Below, piece after piece: positions 39,337-50,555 of a stretch of 64,000 nucleotides of DNA. The notes below the pieces were generated by a model, which saw only the letters and a list, made by a program, of their open reading frames with translations, did not search any database and was not told the origin of the DNA. The DNA is taken from positions 62,001 through 126,000 of the forward strand of contig NZ_BJDH01000003.1 of the NCBI RefSeq assembly GCF_005405005.1, read 5' to 3'. Positions within the stretch are counted from its first letter, which is position 1. The number at the start of each line of letters is the position of its first letter. The position numbers and the translations under genes were made by a program. The DNA is from Lactiplantibacillus daoliensis. GTDB lineage: Bacteria; Bacillota; Bacilli; Lactobacillales; Lactobacillaceae.

Positions 39337-39373
39337 AAAAAAACGGTCGTCACATTTTTGTGGCGGCCGTTTT
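39337..39373. terminator. Bidirectional terminator between hydratase and padA
   Basis: Stem AACGGTCGTCAC/GTGGCGGCCGTT with flanking A and T runs. It separates the two convergent genes and abuts the right parS site. Confidence 0.83.
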
Positions 39374-39375
39374 GA

Positions 39376-39391
39376 TGTTTCACGTGAAACA
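39376..39391. other. parS: parS centromere site (right of origin)
   Basis: A second exact TGTTTCACGTGAAACA, 12.5 kb from the origin, between the terminator and the padA stop. Identical to the site at 10118. Confidence 0.9.
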
Positions 39392-39928
39392 TTATTTATT
39401 TAAACGATGATAATCTTTGTCAAAATAGTTACCATTACGAATATCGTCAGGTAAACCTTGATAAGGTTCTTCGCTGATGACATCGTCATTATTTTGACCA
39501 GCATCACCCATATACGTAATTGTCGCAAATTCTGGAACGACTAATTTTGGATAAGTTGCGTATTTTTCACGAGCTTCTTCCATTAAATCAATGTGTTCAT
39601 TTTGGAAAGTTACTGTGATTTCAGGATGTTCTTGAACCCATTTCGGGAAGAAGATGGTGCCGTTAACTTTACCTTCGTTTGGTAAAAAGTCTAACGCAAC
39701 GTCAGTACCAGTTGGTTCTGTCCAAGCAACCTTATAGATACCTTCGGTGAGCATAACGATATTAGCTTCCTGGTCTTTGACCCAACGACCAGCGACCATC
39801 CCGCCGTGAATTCGGTAGTCAACGGTATGATCGTTTTTAGCGTACCATTCGTATTCCCAACCGTTATCGTAAGTGTAGATAAAGTGAGTTCCTAGAAAAT
39901 CGTCTAAAGTTTTAAATGTTTTAGTCAT
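39392..39928 (-). CDS. padA: Phenolic acid decarboxylase
   Basis: Cofactor-free decarboxylase turning p-coumaric, caffeic and ferulic acids into vinylphenols, a detoxification step. The 178-residue protein matches the well-studied L. plantarum enzyme in length, and its known active-site residues are in place: Y18 and Y20 (FIYTYDNGW), R48 (GRWVKD), E71 (AWTEPT). ATG 39928 is chosen (GGAGGG 9 bp upstream); a longer frame from 39973 would run into the operator. Divergent from padR, with the PadR operator between. Confidence 0.97.
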   Translation of the reverse strand: MTKTFKTLDDFLGTHFIYTYDNGWEYEWYAKNDHTVDYRIHGGMVAGRWVKDQEANIVMLTEGIYKVAWTEPTGTDVALDFLPNEGKVNGTIFFPKWVQEHPEITVTFQNEHIDLMEEAREKYATYPKLVVPEFATITYMGDAGQNNDDVISEEPYQGLPDDIRNGNYFDKDYHRLNK

Positions 39929-39966
39929 ATTAGTTTTCCCTCCGTAATTAAAAGTACAAGTAAAGT

Positions 39967-39992
39967 AAAACATGTAACTTATTACATGTTTT
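39967..39992. promoter_or_regulatory. PadR operator
   Basis: A perfect inverted repeat AAAACATGTAA-N4-TTACATGTTTT containing the ATGT-N8-ACAT core known for PadR sites in lactic acid bacteria. It lies 39 bp before padA and 56 bp before padR, so it could control both. Confidence 0.85.
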
Positions 39993-40047
39993 AAACAACA
40001 AGGTTAGTGTATACTGAAGTTAATCATTCGTCAAGGAGGAAAGTCCC

Positions 40048-40593
40048 ATGGCGCAAAAAAACAAACTACAATTCATTATTCTTGGGTTGTTAGATCAACA
40101 ACCATTGACTGGTTATGACTTGACCAAAGCTTTTGATCACGAAATCGGTGAATTCTGGCAAGCACAACACAGTCAAATCTATCCGCAGCTAAAGCGGCTT
40201 GAGGAGCAGGGCTATATCACCCATGAAATCACGATTAGTGGCGAAAAACTCGAGAAAAAACTTTATCATACGACACCCACGGGGCAGGCAGTCTTAACGA
40301 CCTGGATTACTGCTGGAACGCCGGAGCTCACCGCGACTAAAGATGAGTTTATTTTAAAGCTCTATTTTGTGCGGACGAATCGCGATCCACGCTTGCCAGA
40401 AATGTTGCTGGAACAGTTACAACTTCATGTTGATAAAAGTGAGCATCTACAGGCAAGATTGGCGACAGTCTTTCCAACTAAAAAGTCACAGGCTGAAAAC
40501 TTTGGTCATTACTTGATTTTGCAACATGCGATTGGTCGAGAAAACTATTACGTGACTTGGTTAAAACAGACCTTAGCGGCCTTACCTAAATAA
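40048..40593 (+). CDS. padR: PadR transcriptional repressor
   Basis: Represses padA until phenolic acids are sensed. The 181-residue protein has an N-terminal winged helix (ILGLLDQQPLTGYDLTKAFD, then QIYPQLKRLEEQGYI) and C-terminal dimer helices (residues about 100-180). The start ATG follows AAGGAGG. It lies divergent from padA across the operator at 39967. Confidence 0.93.
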   Translation: MAQKNKLQFIILGLLDQQPLTGYDLTKAFDHEIGEFWQAQHSQIYPQLKRLEEQGYITHEITISGEKLEKKLYHTTPTGQAVLTTWITAGTPELTATKDEFILKLYFVRTNRDPRLPEMLLEQLQLHVDKSEHLQARLATVFPTKKSQAENFGHYLILQHAIGRENYYVTWLKQTLAALPK

Positions 40594-40700
40594 GCTGGTT
40601 GGATCGGAAAAAGCGTTAATGAACGCCCACGTTCGGCTGGTGAATGGGTTATAATAATAGTGGCAATTACCAATTCAACTCAATGAGGAGGGTCACAAAA

Positions 40701-41162
40701 ATGGATAGTCATCAAATGAATGAACCGTTGATTTATCGTCGAATTCTTTTGACGGTGGATGAAGATGATAATACGTCTTCAGAACGGGCTTTTCGGTATG
40801 CAACGACCTTAGCACGCGATTATAGTGTGCCACTCGGAATCGTTTCCGTGATGGAAAGTGAAGATATCAATATTTTTGATTCACTGACGCCGTCTAAGAT
40901 TCAGGCTAAACGAAGGCATGTCGAGCAAGTGGTACAAGACTATGTCAAATTAGCAGAAAATAGTGGGATTAAACAAGTTGAACCGCTGGTATATGAAGGC
41001 GGGGATGTCGACGATGTGATTTTGGAACAAGTGATTCCGGATTTTAAACCGGACTTGTTGGTCACGGGTGCCGATACGGAATTTGCACACTCGAAGATTG
41101 CTGGTGCAATTGGACCGCGGTTAGCGCGGAAAGCGCCAATCTCCGTAATTGTCGTGCGTTAA
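40701..41162 (+). CDS. Universal stress protein (UspA family)
   Basis: Small cytosolic protein of 153 residues with the Usp fold: RRILLTVDEDD at the N-terminus, ALTV-type core and a C-terminal VTGADTEFAHSKIAGAIGPRLARKAPISVIVVR. The last block resembles the G-x2-G ATP-binding loop but is imperfect. The ATG at 40701 follows GAGGAGG; a longer frame starting at 40644 is unlikely. mntH begins 64 bp later and may be cotranscribed. Confidence 0.9.
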   Translation: MDSHQMNEPLIYRRILLTVDEDDNTSSERAFRYATTLARDYSVPLGIVSVMESEDINIFDSLTPSKIQAKRRHVEQVVQDYVKLAENSGIKQVEPLVYEGGDVDDVILEQVIPDFKPDLLVTGADTEFAHSKIAGAIGPRLARKAPISVIVVR

Positions 41163-41226
41163 AAAATTAAAAATTTAGCTCAACCCCCTCAGGAGTTGTA
41201 GATACGCAGAAAGAGGGCGTACCGTT

Positions 41227-42597
41227 TTGAAAAAGGAAACGGGCGAAAAAAAGCAGTCCAGTAAGTTCATTAAAGAAACTGGCTCGCAACGTAAGAGCTT
41301 AGATGAAATCAATGGGACGATCGAGGTCCCAGAAGATAAAGGTTATTTTCGGACATTATTGGCTTATACGGGGCCAGGAGCGCTAATTGCAGTGGGGTAT
41401 ATGGACCCTGGGAACTGGATTACGTCGATTGGTGGGGGTGCGAGTTTTAAGTACACCTTATTGAGCGTTGTTTTACTTTCCAGCTTAATTGCGATGTTAT
41501 TGCAAGCCATGTCCGCGCGACTGGGAATTGTGACTGGCCGTGATTTGGCGCAATTAACCCGGGAACGAACGTCCAAATGGGCCGGATTAGGCTTATGGGT
41601 CATCACTGAATTAGCCATCATGGCGACGGATATTGCTGAAATCATTGGTTCTGGGATTGCGCTAGAACTTTTATTCGGTTTCCCACTAATTGTTGGGATA
41701 ACGATTACGGCGTTTGATGTGTTGATTCTATTGTTCCTAATGAAATTAGGCTTCCATAAGATTGAAGCAATTGTGGCAACCTTAGTGGCCGTCATTCTGT
41801 TTGTCTTTGCATATGAAGTGTTCTTGTCGAAACCGGATGCATTGGGCGTTTTAGGTGGGTATGTGCCGCGAGCACAGATTCTGACCAATCAGCCAATGTT
41901 GTATTTGGCTTTAGGGATTGTTGGTGCAACGGTGATGCCACATGATTTGTATTTAGGGTCATCGATTTCACAGACGCGGAAATATGATATTCACGATGAA
42001 GCTTCAGTACGTAAAACGATTCGGTTTACGATTGCTGATTCGAATATTCAATTGACGCTGGCCTTTGTGGTTAACAGTTTGTTATTAATCTTAGGAGCAG
42101 CGTTGTTCTTTGGGACGCATAGTGATTTAGGCCGCTTCGCTGATTTATTCAACGCATTGAATAATTCGAAAATCGTTGGCGCGATTGCTAGTCCGATGTT
42201 AAGTATGTTGTTTGCAATTGCGTTGTTAGCATCTGGGCAAAGCTCCACGATTACCGGGACTCTTGCCGGGCAGATCATCATGGAAGGTTTTATCCATTTA
42301 CGGATGCCACTGTGGGCTCAACGGTTATTGACCCGGTTGCTATCAATCACACCAGTATTGATTTTTGCGGTTTACTATCACGGTAACGAAGCGAAGATTG
42401 AAGGGTTACTGACATTATCACAGGTCTTTCTGTCGGTCGCTTTACCATTTGCGATGATTCCGTTAATTATTTTTACGAGTGATAAAAAGTTGATGGGTGT
42501 CTTTGCTAATCGGCCTTGGGTGAAATATACTTCGTGGGTCGTGGCCGTTATTTTAATTATTTTGAATTTGCAATTGATTTGGACAACCTTAGTTTGA
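41227..42597 (+). CDS. mntH: Nramp divalent metal transporter, probably Mn2+
   Basis: Proton-coupled importer of manganese, an important antioxidant metal in L. plantarum. The 456-residue protein has about 11 membrane segments; the metal-binding DPGNW motif is at D60-W64 and [11 protein letters not shown] is the second one. The first 40 residues are cytoplasmic and highly charged. Start TTG at 41227 after AGAGGG. Placed behind a Usp gene, a layout seen in other lactobacilli. Substrate is from family and host knowledge. Confidence 0.9.
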   Translation: MKKETGEKKQSSKFIKETGSQRKSLDEINGTIEVPEDKGYFRTLLAYTGPGALIAVGYMDPGNWITSIGGGASFKYTLLSVVLLSSLIAMLLQAMSARLGIVTGRDLAQLTRERTSKWAGLGLWVITELAIMATDIAEIIGSGIALELLFGFPLIVGITITAFDVLILLFLMKLGFHKIEAIVATLVAVILFVFAYEVFLSKPDALGVLGGYVPRAQILTNQPMLYLALGIVGATVMPHDLYLGSSISQTRKYDIHDEASVRKTIRFTIADSNIQLTLAFVVNSLLLILGAALFFGTHSDLGRFADLFNALNNSKIVGAIASPMLSMLFAIALLASGQSSTITGTLAGQIIMEGFIHLRMPLWAQRLLTRLLSITPVLIFAVYYHGNEAKIEGLLTLSQVFLSVALPFAMIPLIIFTSDKKLMGVFANRPWVKYTSWVVAVILIILNLQLIWTTLV

Positions 42598-42611
42598 GGT
42601 TGAAAAAGGGC

Positions 42612-42647
42612 GAGTTTCAGTTCTTGATGAACTGGGACTCTTTTTTT
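42612..42647 (+). terminator. Terminator after mntH
   Basis: Stem GAGTTTCAGTTC/GAACTGGGACTC around TTGAT, followed by T7. The toxin gene on the other strand ends within it. Confidence 0.82.
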
Positions 42648-42957
42648 AGTTGGACAGCGTGTGATTCTCAGATAAATAGCTGCGGAGTTGTTGATAGAAG
42701 TTTTCGTGTGTACCGGCAATGAGAAGTAGGACTAGTCTTTGAGTTGTAATTGTATAAGCAATACGATACTGTGTCCCCTTATATTTGAATGATCGAACAT
42801 AAATACCGGCAAGGTCACCTTTCTTTTGGTTACCTGCAGTTGGTGTATTTGCAATTAAATCATAAATAATCGTTACAAAAGTTTGCTTGAGTGGTCGTTC
42901 TTTTAACTTTTTTAGATAGCGTCTAACTTGATTGGAAGGAACCACTTCATAAACCAA
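42646..42957 (-). CDS. RelE/ParE-family toxin
   Basis: Predicted mRNA-interferase-type toxin of 103 residues. VPSNQVRRYLKKLKERP opens like RelE/YafQ proteins. The C-terminal half has the core beta-strands (YVRSFKYKGTQYRIAYTI, RLVLLLIAGTHENFYQQLRSY), including arginines and the His-Glu-x-Phe-Tyr end typical of this group. It starts with TTG at 42957, overlapping the antitoxin by 11 bp. The antitoxin precedes it, as in most type II pairs. Confidence 0.85.
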   Translation of the reverse strand: MVYEVVPSNQVRRYLKKLKERPLKQTFVTIIYDLIANTPTAGNQKKGDLAGIYVRSFKYKGTQYRIAYTITTQRLVLLLIAGTHENFYQQLRSYLSENHTLSN

Positions 42958-43279
42958 TATCGTTTTCTAGCTGTTTTTTAGTCACAGGTGTTGCACGGGC
43001 CAAAGTTTCGTGCTCAATTTTTTTGATGGCTTGCGGTATCGCCTGCTGGCGTTTTTTAAACTCGTCAACTAACTTGTAGCTGGGAGTCTTCTCAGCAATT
43101 AGGTCTGTTAGAATTTCCGCGTCAAAGTTTAGAATTGGATTTTCTTCAACGAATCGGTAAAAGATACCATTAGTTGTTAACTCTGGTTCCACAGTTACAC
43201 CAGCACCAATGTTGAAAGTACCAGGGACGGTTAGGGTGATTGAGTTACCTTGTTTTCTAGTCTTAGTTCGATTTTCAAT
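42947..43279 (-). CDS. AbrB/MazE-type antitoxin with unusual start
   Basis: Antitoxin for the RelE-like toxin. The obvious start is GTG at 43192 (81 residues). In the same frame, however, the upstream sequence encodes TRKQGNSITLTVPGTFNIGAGVT, an AbrB-like swapped-hairpin domain. The frame opens at 43279 with ATT, reading ENRTKTRKQGNS, behind AAAGGAG at a 7-bp spacing. No ATG, GTG or TTG begins it. A TTG in the next frame would give KIELR, then a stop. So either ATT is used, or a base change or deletion has damaged the gene. Confidence 0.6.
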   Translation of the reverse strand: MENRTKTRKQGNSITLTVPGTFNIGAGVTVEPELTTNGIFYRFVEENPILNFDAEILTDLIAEKTPSYKLVDEFKKRQQAIPQAIKKIEHETLARATPVTKKQLENDIGL

Positions 43280-43296
43280 TTAAAGTCTCCTTTTGT

Positions 43297-43332
43297 ACAA
43301 ACATGTAATTACGTTTAGAGCGTAACGTTTGT
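43297..43332. promoter_or_regulatory. Inverted repeat upstream of the toxin-antitoxin pair
   Basis: ACGTT (43311-43315) and AACGT (43324-43328) lie inside a larger ACAAAC/GTTTGT pair. Position directly before the antitoxin suggests an autoregulatory operator. No clear -10 is seen. Confidence 0.4.
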
Positions 43333-43339
43333 GTGATAT

Positions 43340-43798
43340 AAAGACAAGACTAAAAAAAACGGTGATATGGCAGGAGAGTTAGCGGTGCCTGGATTTGATG
43401 CAACGGCCAGCGATGATGAATTTTGACTGAGCCTTGATGAATTGTGAATCAAAAATCTATCTAGAAAAAGCGAACGGTTAAACATGAAAAGGTCGTTAAA
43501 ATAACATGTGAAAACATGAGCGAATTATGCCTTTCTTTTGAGAAAAAGGGTGCTGAATTAGCTCGCAGATATTAGATTAATCTGTATATACTTATAATAA
43601 AAATGTATGCTTAAATGATTTTTATTAGTTTACATAATTTACAAATGCCTATAAATGGGCATTTGTGAGTGGTGGGTACAAATGTATGAAAAAAATTTCA
43701 TTAGCTGAAATTAATTTAATATCCTGAAACGCCATTCTAAATCCCGTTAACTTATTGCGGTCCAGTAGTGAGCATGCAATAATGAAAATATCAATTGA
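43340..43798. other. Gene-free stretch before the first GH4 gene
   Basis: About 460 bp of AT-rich sequence. It has a 9-bp hairpin ACAAATGCC/GGCATTTGT (43641-43666), without a T-run, and a 19-codon frame (MAGELAVPGF...) followed by in-frame stops, too short to call. No other structure is seen. Confidence 0.5.
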
Positions 43799-43812
43799 TG
43801 AAAGCGCTTTAT
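43799..43812 (+). promoter_or_regulatory. cre-like site before GH4 gene 1
   Basis: TGAAAGCGCTTTAT fits the CcpA consensus TGNAARCGNWWWCA except for its last two bases. It is 34 bp before the start codon, between a TTGATG and a TATAAA that could form a weak promoter with a 19-bp spacer. Confidence 0.65.
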
Positions 43813-43824
43813 ATGAAGCTATAA

Positions 43825-45189
<1,365 letters not shown>

Positions 45190-45207
45190 TTTTGACAAGT
45201 AGTAGTT

Positions 45208-45248
45208 AAGAAAGACTGTTGCAATCATTTGTACTAGTCTTTCTTTTT
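45208..45248 (+). terminator. Terminator between GH4 gene 1 and EIICB
   Basis: Perfect AAGAAAGACT/AGTCTTTCTT stem followed by T5. It could set a lower level for the downstream transporter. Confidence 0.75.
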
Positions 45249-45276
45249 AATTTAAAAAAAGTGAGATGAATTAATC

Positions 45277-47142
45277 ATGATGCAGAAATTGCAAAAATTC
45301 GGGGCTGCGATGTTCGTACCAGTTTTGCTCTTCTCCTTTGCTGGGTTGATTGTTGCTTTTGGCTCCCTGTTTACTAATGCTGCTATTTTTCCAAGTTTAG
45401 CTAAGACCACGACGACTTGGTACGGCATTTGGTACACCATTGAAGAAGGTGGGTGGACTATCTTCCGTCAAGTTCCATTGCTGTTCGTTGTTGGGTTACC
45501 AATTGGCCTAGCTAAGAAATCACAAGGTCGGGCCGCACTAGAATCATTAGTCACTTATTTAACTTTTAATTATTTTGTAGGTGCTATTTTAAGTATCTGG
45601 GGCCCAACCTTTGGTGTTAAAAATTATGCCGCTGAACTTTCTGCGAACTCGACTAACGGTGGGTTAACTATGATTGCAGGTATCAAGACACTTGATACTA
45701 GTATCGTCGGGGCCTTAGTTGTTGCTGGGATCGTGGTTTGGTTACACAATAAGTACTTTGACAAGAAGTTACCTGATTGGTTAGGAACGTTCCAAGGGTC
45801 ATCATATGTTGTCATTTTAGGCTTTGCTGCAATGTTTGTTTTAGCTTTCGTGACTTGTTTAGTATGGCCAAAGATTCAATTAGGCATTTCTGCGCTACAA
45901 GGATTTATGAAGACATCGGGTGTCATAGGGGTCTGGGTCTACTGTTTCTTGCAACGTGTCTTGATTCCTACTGGGTTACATCACTTTATTTACATTCCAT
46001 TCCAATATGGACCAGCTGCAGTTGCCGGCGGGTTGGAACCATACTGGTTACAACATTTATCACAATTTGCAACCAGTACCGCACCAATCAAGTCATTGGC
46101 ACCAGAAATGGGCTTTGAATTGTTTGGTAATGAAAAAGTCTTCGGTATTCCTGCAATTTGTTACGCCTTCTATGTTACTGCTAAGAAGAGCCGTAAGAAG
46201 CAAACCGCTGCATTGTTAATTCCTGCTGGGTTGACTTCAATCGCTGCTGGGATTACTGAACCCGTTGAATTTACTTTCTTGTTTGCTGCTCCTGTTCTCT
46301 GGGTCGTTCACTCATTATTAGCTGCTACTTTGGATGCCACGATGTTCGCTTTTGGGATCGTCGGTCAATTCGATGGTGGGTTAATTAACTTCTTGAGTAT
46401 GAACTGGATCCCACTGTGGGCTAACCATTGGCACACTTGGGTTCTTCAAATTGTAATCGGTTTAATTTTCTCAGTTATTTACTTCTTTGTCTTCAAGATT
46501 ATGATCCAACACTTCAACTATGCAACGCCAGGTCGTGAAGCAGAAGGTGAAGATACTAAGCTAATCAATAAGAAAGAATACAAAGCAAAGACTGGTTCAC
46601 CATCAAATCCATATATCGAACGTGCTCAAGCTTACCTTGAAGGTCTTGGCGGTGCCGGAAACATTGAGGACATGACTAGTTGTGCCACACGTTTACGGGT
46701 TACGGTTAAAGATCCTGAAAAGGTTGCCTCAGATGGCATGTTTAAAGCTAATAAAGCCGTCGGTGTAGTTCGGCATGGTAAGGCAATCCAAGTCATTGTT
46801 GGCTTAGATGTTGCTCAAGTGCTTGAAAAGATGACCGATTTGTCAAGTGGTCCACTCCAAATGGATACTGAATCAAAACCAGAAGTTAAAGAACTGACAC
46901 CAATGCAACAGAATGCTGTTTTACTGATGGATTCGTTAGGGACTGATCAAAATATTGAAAATGTTGAAGATATTGCTAATGAATTAGTCGTTACTGTTGT
47001 TAATCCAGCTGAGGTTGACCAGGAGTCAGTCTTTAAAGAATTAAATATTGGCATTAACAGTGTTAAAGTTGATGCTAAGAAAGTAACAATTGATATGAAG
47101 GATCATGAAAAGTTTGCGCAAGCAATGTTGTCGTTGATTTAG
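45277..47142 (+). CDS. PTS EIICB, alpha-glucoside type, with extra EIIB-like domain
   Basis: Takes up and phosphorylates alpha-glucosides at the membrane. EIIC of the glucose/glucoside family covers residues 1-430, with about ten membrane segments (FGAAMFVPVLLFSFAGLIVAF). EIIB follows, with phosphocysteine C469 in DMTSCATRLRVTV. A third domain (about residues 545-621) repeats the EIIB pattern but has isoleucine in place of cysteine. GlvC/MalT-like transporters are the closest. EIIA is absent and may come from the gene at 52501. It starts with two adjacent ATGs; the first is used. Confidence 0.9.
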   Translation: MMQKLQKFGAAMFVPVLLFSFAGLIVAFGSLFTNAAIFPSLAKTTTTWYGIWYTIEEGGWTIFRQVPLLFVVGLPIGLAKKSQGRAALESLVTYLTFNYFVGAILSIWGPTFGVKNYAAELSANSTNGGLTMIAGIKTLDTSIVGALVVAGIVVWLHNKYFDKKLPDWLGTFQGSSYVVILGFAAMFVLAFVTCLVWPKIQLGISALQGFMKTSGVIGVWVYCFLQRVLIPTGLHHFIYIPFQYGPAAVAGGLEPYWLQHLSQFATSTAPIKSLAPEMGFELFGNEKVFGIPAICYAFYVTAKKSRKKQTAALLIPAGLTSIAAGITEPVEFTFLFAAPVLWVVHSLLAATLDATMFAFGIVGQFDGGLINFLSMNWIPLWANHWHTWVLQIVIGLIFSVIYFFVFKIMIQHFNYATPGREAEGEDTKLINKKEYKAKTGSPSNPYIERAQAYLEGLGGAGNIEDMTSCATRLRVTVKDPEKVASDGMFKANKAVGVVRHGKAIQVIVGLDVAQVLEKMTDLSSGPLQMDTESKPEVKELTPMQQNAVLLMDSLGTDQNIENVEDIANELVVTVVNPAEVDQESVFKELNIGINSVKVDAKKVTIDMKDHEKFAQAMLSLI

Positions 47143-47179
47143 TTGTGAATTACTAGTTAGTAGGTAGGGGGTCAGCCAG

Positions 47180-47680
47180 ATGGTTGCAAAGAATGGTAGA
47201 ATTTCAAGATTTTTTGACCGAGTCATCACCGGATTGCACTATGATTTACGGAAAGCGTTAAATATTTATATTGCAGTTTTGATGATTGTCCCAGTAGCTT
47301 ACTTTGCTTATATTGCTCTGGCTTTAAACATGAATAACATGGGGTTAGAGACTTACTTTAAGCAGAGTCCAATTACAACGATTATGTTCATCGTGACACT
47401 GATGGATTTGATTGTTGCCTATGTCCTTTACTTTAGAAAGTCGGTCTTGCTAACCAATCGGATGACAGTAATTGTCACATTTAGTATTTTGACAATACTA
47501 CAATTGATGGTTGGCAACATCATCTCAGTTATTCTTGGCTTAATTGTGCTCTATCTATCGAAAAATATTAATGCAGCGCAATCAACAACCATTGATAAAC
47601 AAACTTTAGCCGTGATTATTGGAAGTACACCATTTTACCTAATCTGTACGTGGTTACTATTTACAATTGGTTTGAAATAA
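47180..47680 (+). CDS. Unknown membrane protein, four predicted helices
   Basis: A 166-residue protein with about five hydrophobic stretches, at least four of them long enough to span the membrane (IYIAVLMIVPVAYFAYIALAL; TIMFIVTLMDLIVAYVLYF; VIVTFSILTILQLMVG). The N-terminus is basic. I recognise no family. It begins 38 bp after the EIICB gene, behind AGGGGG, and ends before a terminator, so it is likely the last gene of that unit. Confidence 0.65.
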   Translation: MVAKNGRISRFFDRVITGLHYDLRKALNIYIAVLMIVPVAYFAYIALALNMNNMGLETYFKQSPITTIMFIVTLMDLIVAYVLYFRKSVLLTNRMTVIVTFSILTILQLMVGNIISVILGLIVLYLSKNINAAQSTTIDKQTLAVIIGSTPFYLICTWLLFTIGLK

Positions 47681-47719
47681 CCGCCATTGGATTAAGTAAA
47701 GTTTGTGATAGTTGATTGA

Positions 47720-47764
47720 GGACAGCTTAGCCAGCACTTATTGTGATGACTGGGCTGTCCTTTT
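47720..47764 (+). terminator. Terminator after the membrane protein gene
   Basis: Stem GGACAGC...GCTGTCC with an inner CCAG/CTGG pairing, followed by TTTT. Confidence 0.78.
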
Positions 47765-47850
47765 GTAAAAATAACTAAAAGTTGAAAGTTAAAAAGTTGC
47801 CGGTTTGCTCGAGGACATCAACAATTAGGTCATGAAAATTAGTCGATTAT

Positions 47851-48010
47851 GGCCGTTTCTGGTTGTTGCGGATAACATGCGGACGAGGGACCGGTTCAAG
47901 CCTTAGGAACGTCTTGACCCTCGACCGGCAGCTTTGCCAAAACCGCAAATCTCCCGGACCGTCCTTTGGCTGGCGCCGTCCCTCACAGCACATCGGTTTT
48001 GACTGATGGA
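47851..48010. repeat. Structured repeat, family 2, fused copy D
   Basis: The left part (GGTTGTTGCGGATAACATG, then GGTTCAAG...CTTGACCC and CCGG...CCCGG hairpins) follows copy E1. The right part (CTTTGGCTGGCGCC, CCTCACAGCACATCGG, TTTTGACTGA) follows copy E2. The middle found in the E pair is absent, and the outer arms of the two halves do not pair well. It lies in a gap of more than 350 bp without a gene. Confidence 0.65.
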
Positions 48011-48121
48011 GCGCTAGTTTGGGCAGGTCTACTTTAGATGTGATGGTTACTGGTACAACGACATGTGTAATGCTATTGAGTCTTTCAACCTAGTAAAAAT
48101 AACTATTTAGGAGTGATTAAC

Positions 48122-48802
48122 ATGATCAATACCATGATTTTTGACTTTAACGGCACAATGTTTTTTGATGCTGTTTTTCAAAAGGCTTCTTGGGGAAATT
48201 TTTTGGCCAAAAAGTTCAACGTTAAAATGACCGAATCGGAGTTTCAAAATCATATTGCCGGACGTAACAATCGTTATACTTTTGAATACTATTCGCATCG
48301 GCCAATTACTGAGACTGAGTTAGCAACCATGAGCGAAGAAAAAGAACAAGGTTATCGTGCCCTGTGTCTATCTCAGTCAGCTGATTTTCATCTGGTCCCT
48401 GGTTTACCGGAATTTTTGGATGACTGTCGTGCTCAGGGCGTTAAGTTAAATATTGCCACTGCTTCAGAACGACCCAATGTTGAGTTCTTTTTTAAACATT
48501 TGGATTTGGAACGTTGGTTTACTATTGATCAGGTGGCTTTGAATGATTCTTCACTACCTGGTAAACCAGCACCAGACATCTTTTTGAAAGCCATGGCGAA
48601 CGTAGGTGCAGATCAGGCCGAAAGTGCTATTTTTGAGGACTCTGTTTCAGGTATCCAAGCTGCGAACCGCGCTCAAGCTGGTCAGGTTGTTTTGGTGACA
48701 GATCCACAAGAGAACAGTGTTAGCTTGCCGGTGGACCTACGTGTGGATCAGCGGATTAATGATTATTTTCGGATTGGTGAAACGCTATTAGGAAATCAAT
48801 AG
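48122..48802 (+). CDS. HAD-superfamily hydrolase, beta-phosphoglucomutase-like
   Basis: A 226-residue HAD protein. Motif I reads FDFNGTMF: nucleophile D8 is kept, but the acid/base position is asparagine (N10) where most phosphatases and beta-phosphoglucomutases have aspartate. Motif II (IATASERP), motif III lysine (PGKPAPDIFLKA) and motif IV (FEDSVSGIQAA) are intact. ATG at 48122 follows AGGAG. Between sugar-phosphate genes, so a hexose-phosphate substrate is possible. Mutase or phosphatase cannot be decided. Confidence 0.8.
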   Translation: MINTMIFDFNGTMFFDAVFQKASWGNFLAKKFNVKMTESEFQNHIAGRNNRYTFEYYSHRPITETELATMSEEKEQGYRALCLSQSADFHLVPGLPEFLDDCRAQGVKLNIATASERPNVEFFFKHLDLERWFTIDQVALNDSSLPGKPAPDIFLKAMANVGADQAESAIFEDSVSGIQAANRAQAGQVVLVTDPQENSVSLPVDLRVDQRINDYFRIGETLLGNQ

Positions 48803-48897
48803 CGGTGCTCCAGGCGTTGAAAACCCCTTGTTTTAGGGATTCTAAAGCTAAAAAGGTGTTGAAATATATTTCAATTTATGAAACATGGGATGGCTTG

Positions 48898-48911
48898 TGA
48901 AACCGTTTCCA
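48898..48911 (+). promoter_or_regulatory. Weak cre-like site before GH4 gene 2
   Basis: TGAAACCGTTTCCA matches 12 of 14 positions of the CcpA consensus. It lies 31 bp upstream of a better site at 48929. Confidence 0.45.
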
Positions 48912-48928
48912 AGCTCGCTTCAAAGTAT

Positions 48929-48942
48929 TGTAAGCGCTTAAA
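48929..48942 (+). promoter_or_regulatory. cre site before GH4 gene 2
   Basis: TGTAAGCGCTTAAA matches 13 of 14 consensus positions. It overlaps the TTGTAA (48928-48933) of a possible promoter with TAGTAT (48950-48955), so CcpA binding would block the -35. Confidence 0.7.
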
Positions 48943-48991
48943 TTTAGAGTAGTATTAAGCATGTAATCAAGTGAGACATAAATAGTTCTAG

Positions 48992-50335
<1,344 letters not shown>

Positions 50336-50363
50336 TTCGAAAAACAGAATAGGGACAACAATT

Positions 50364-50411
50364 GGAGAGCAAACTTTAGATAGTAAAATAAGGGTGCTCT
50401 CCTTTATTTTT
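50364..50411 (+). terminator. Terminator after GH4 gene 2
   Basis: GGAGAGCA/TGCTCTCC stem with a 23-nt loop and a T-rich tail. Confidence 0.72.
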
Positions 50412-50481
50412 ATCAGTGATAGGTGATTATTTATGTCTGAGACTGTGGCAACTAAAAATTAAAATAGTCATTTAAGCAGCA

Positions 50482-50490
50482 TGTTATAAT
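50482..50490 (+). promoter_or_regulatory. Promoter of the RpiR gene (extended -10)
   Basis: TGTTATAAT, a full extended -10, 65 bp before the start codon. The -35 is weak. Confidence 0.55.
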
Positions 50491-50555
50491 CTAAGTGGTT
50501 TAGTAATTAGTAAGATTTACTAAATAAATAAACGAGTTAGATTGAGGGATGCGAT

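Noticed and set aside
41163-41226. Possible Mn2+ riboswitch before mntH
   Set aside because: The 64-bp gap after usp is too short and lacks the expected paired regions.
41364-41888. Long minus-strand frame inside mntH
   Set aside because: Lies fully inside a well-supported gene; it is a shadow frame with no domain.
43368-43427. Short frame beginning MAGELAVPGF before the first GH4 gene
   Set aside because: Only 19 codons, followed by more in-frame stops; may be a gene remnant but cannot be supported.
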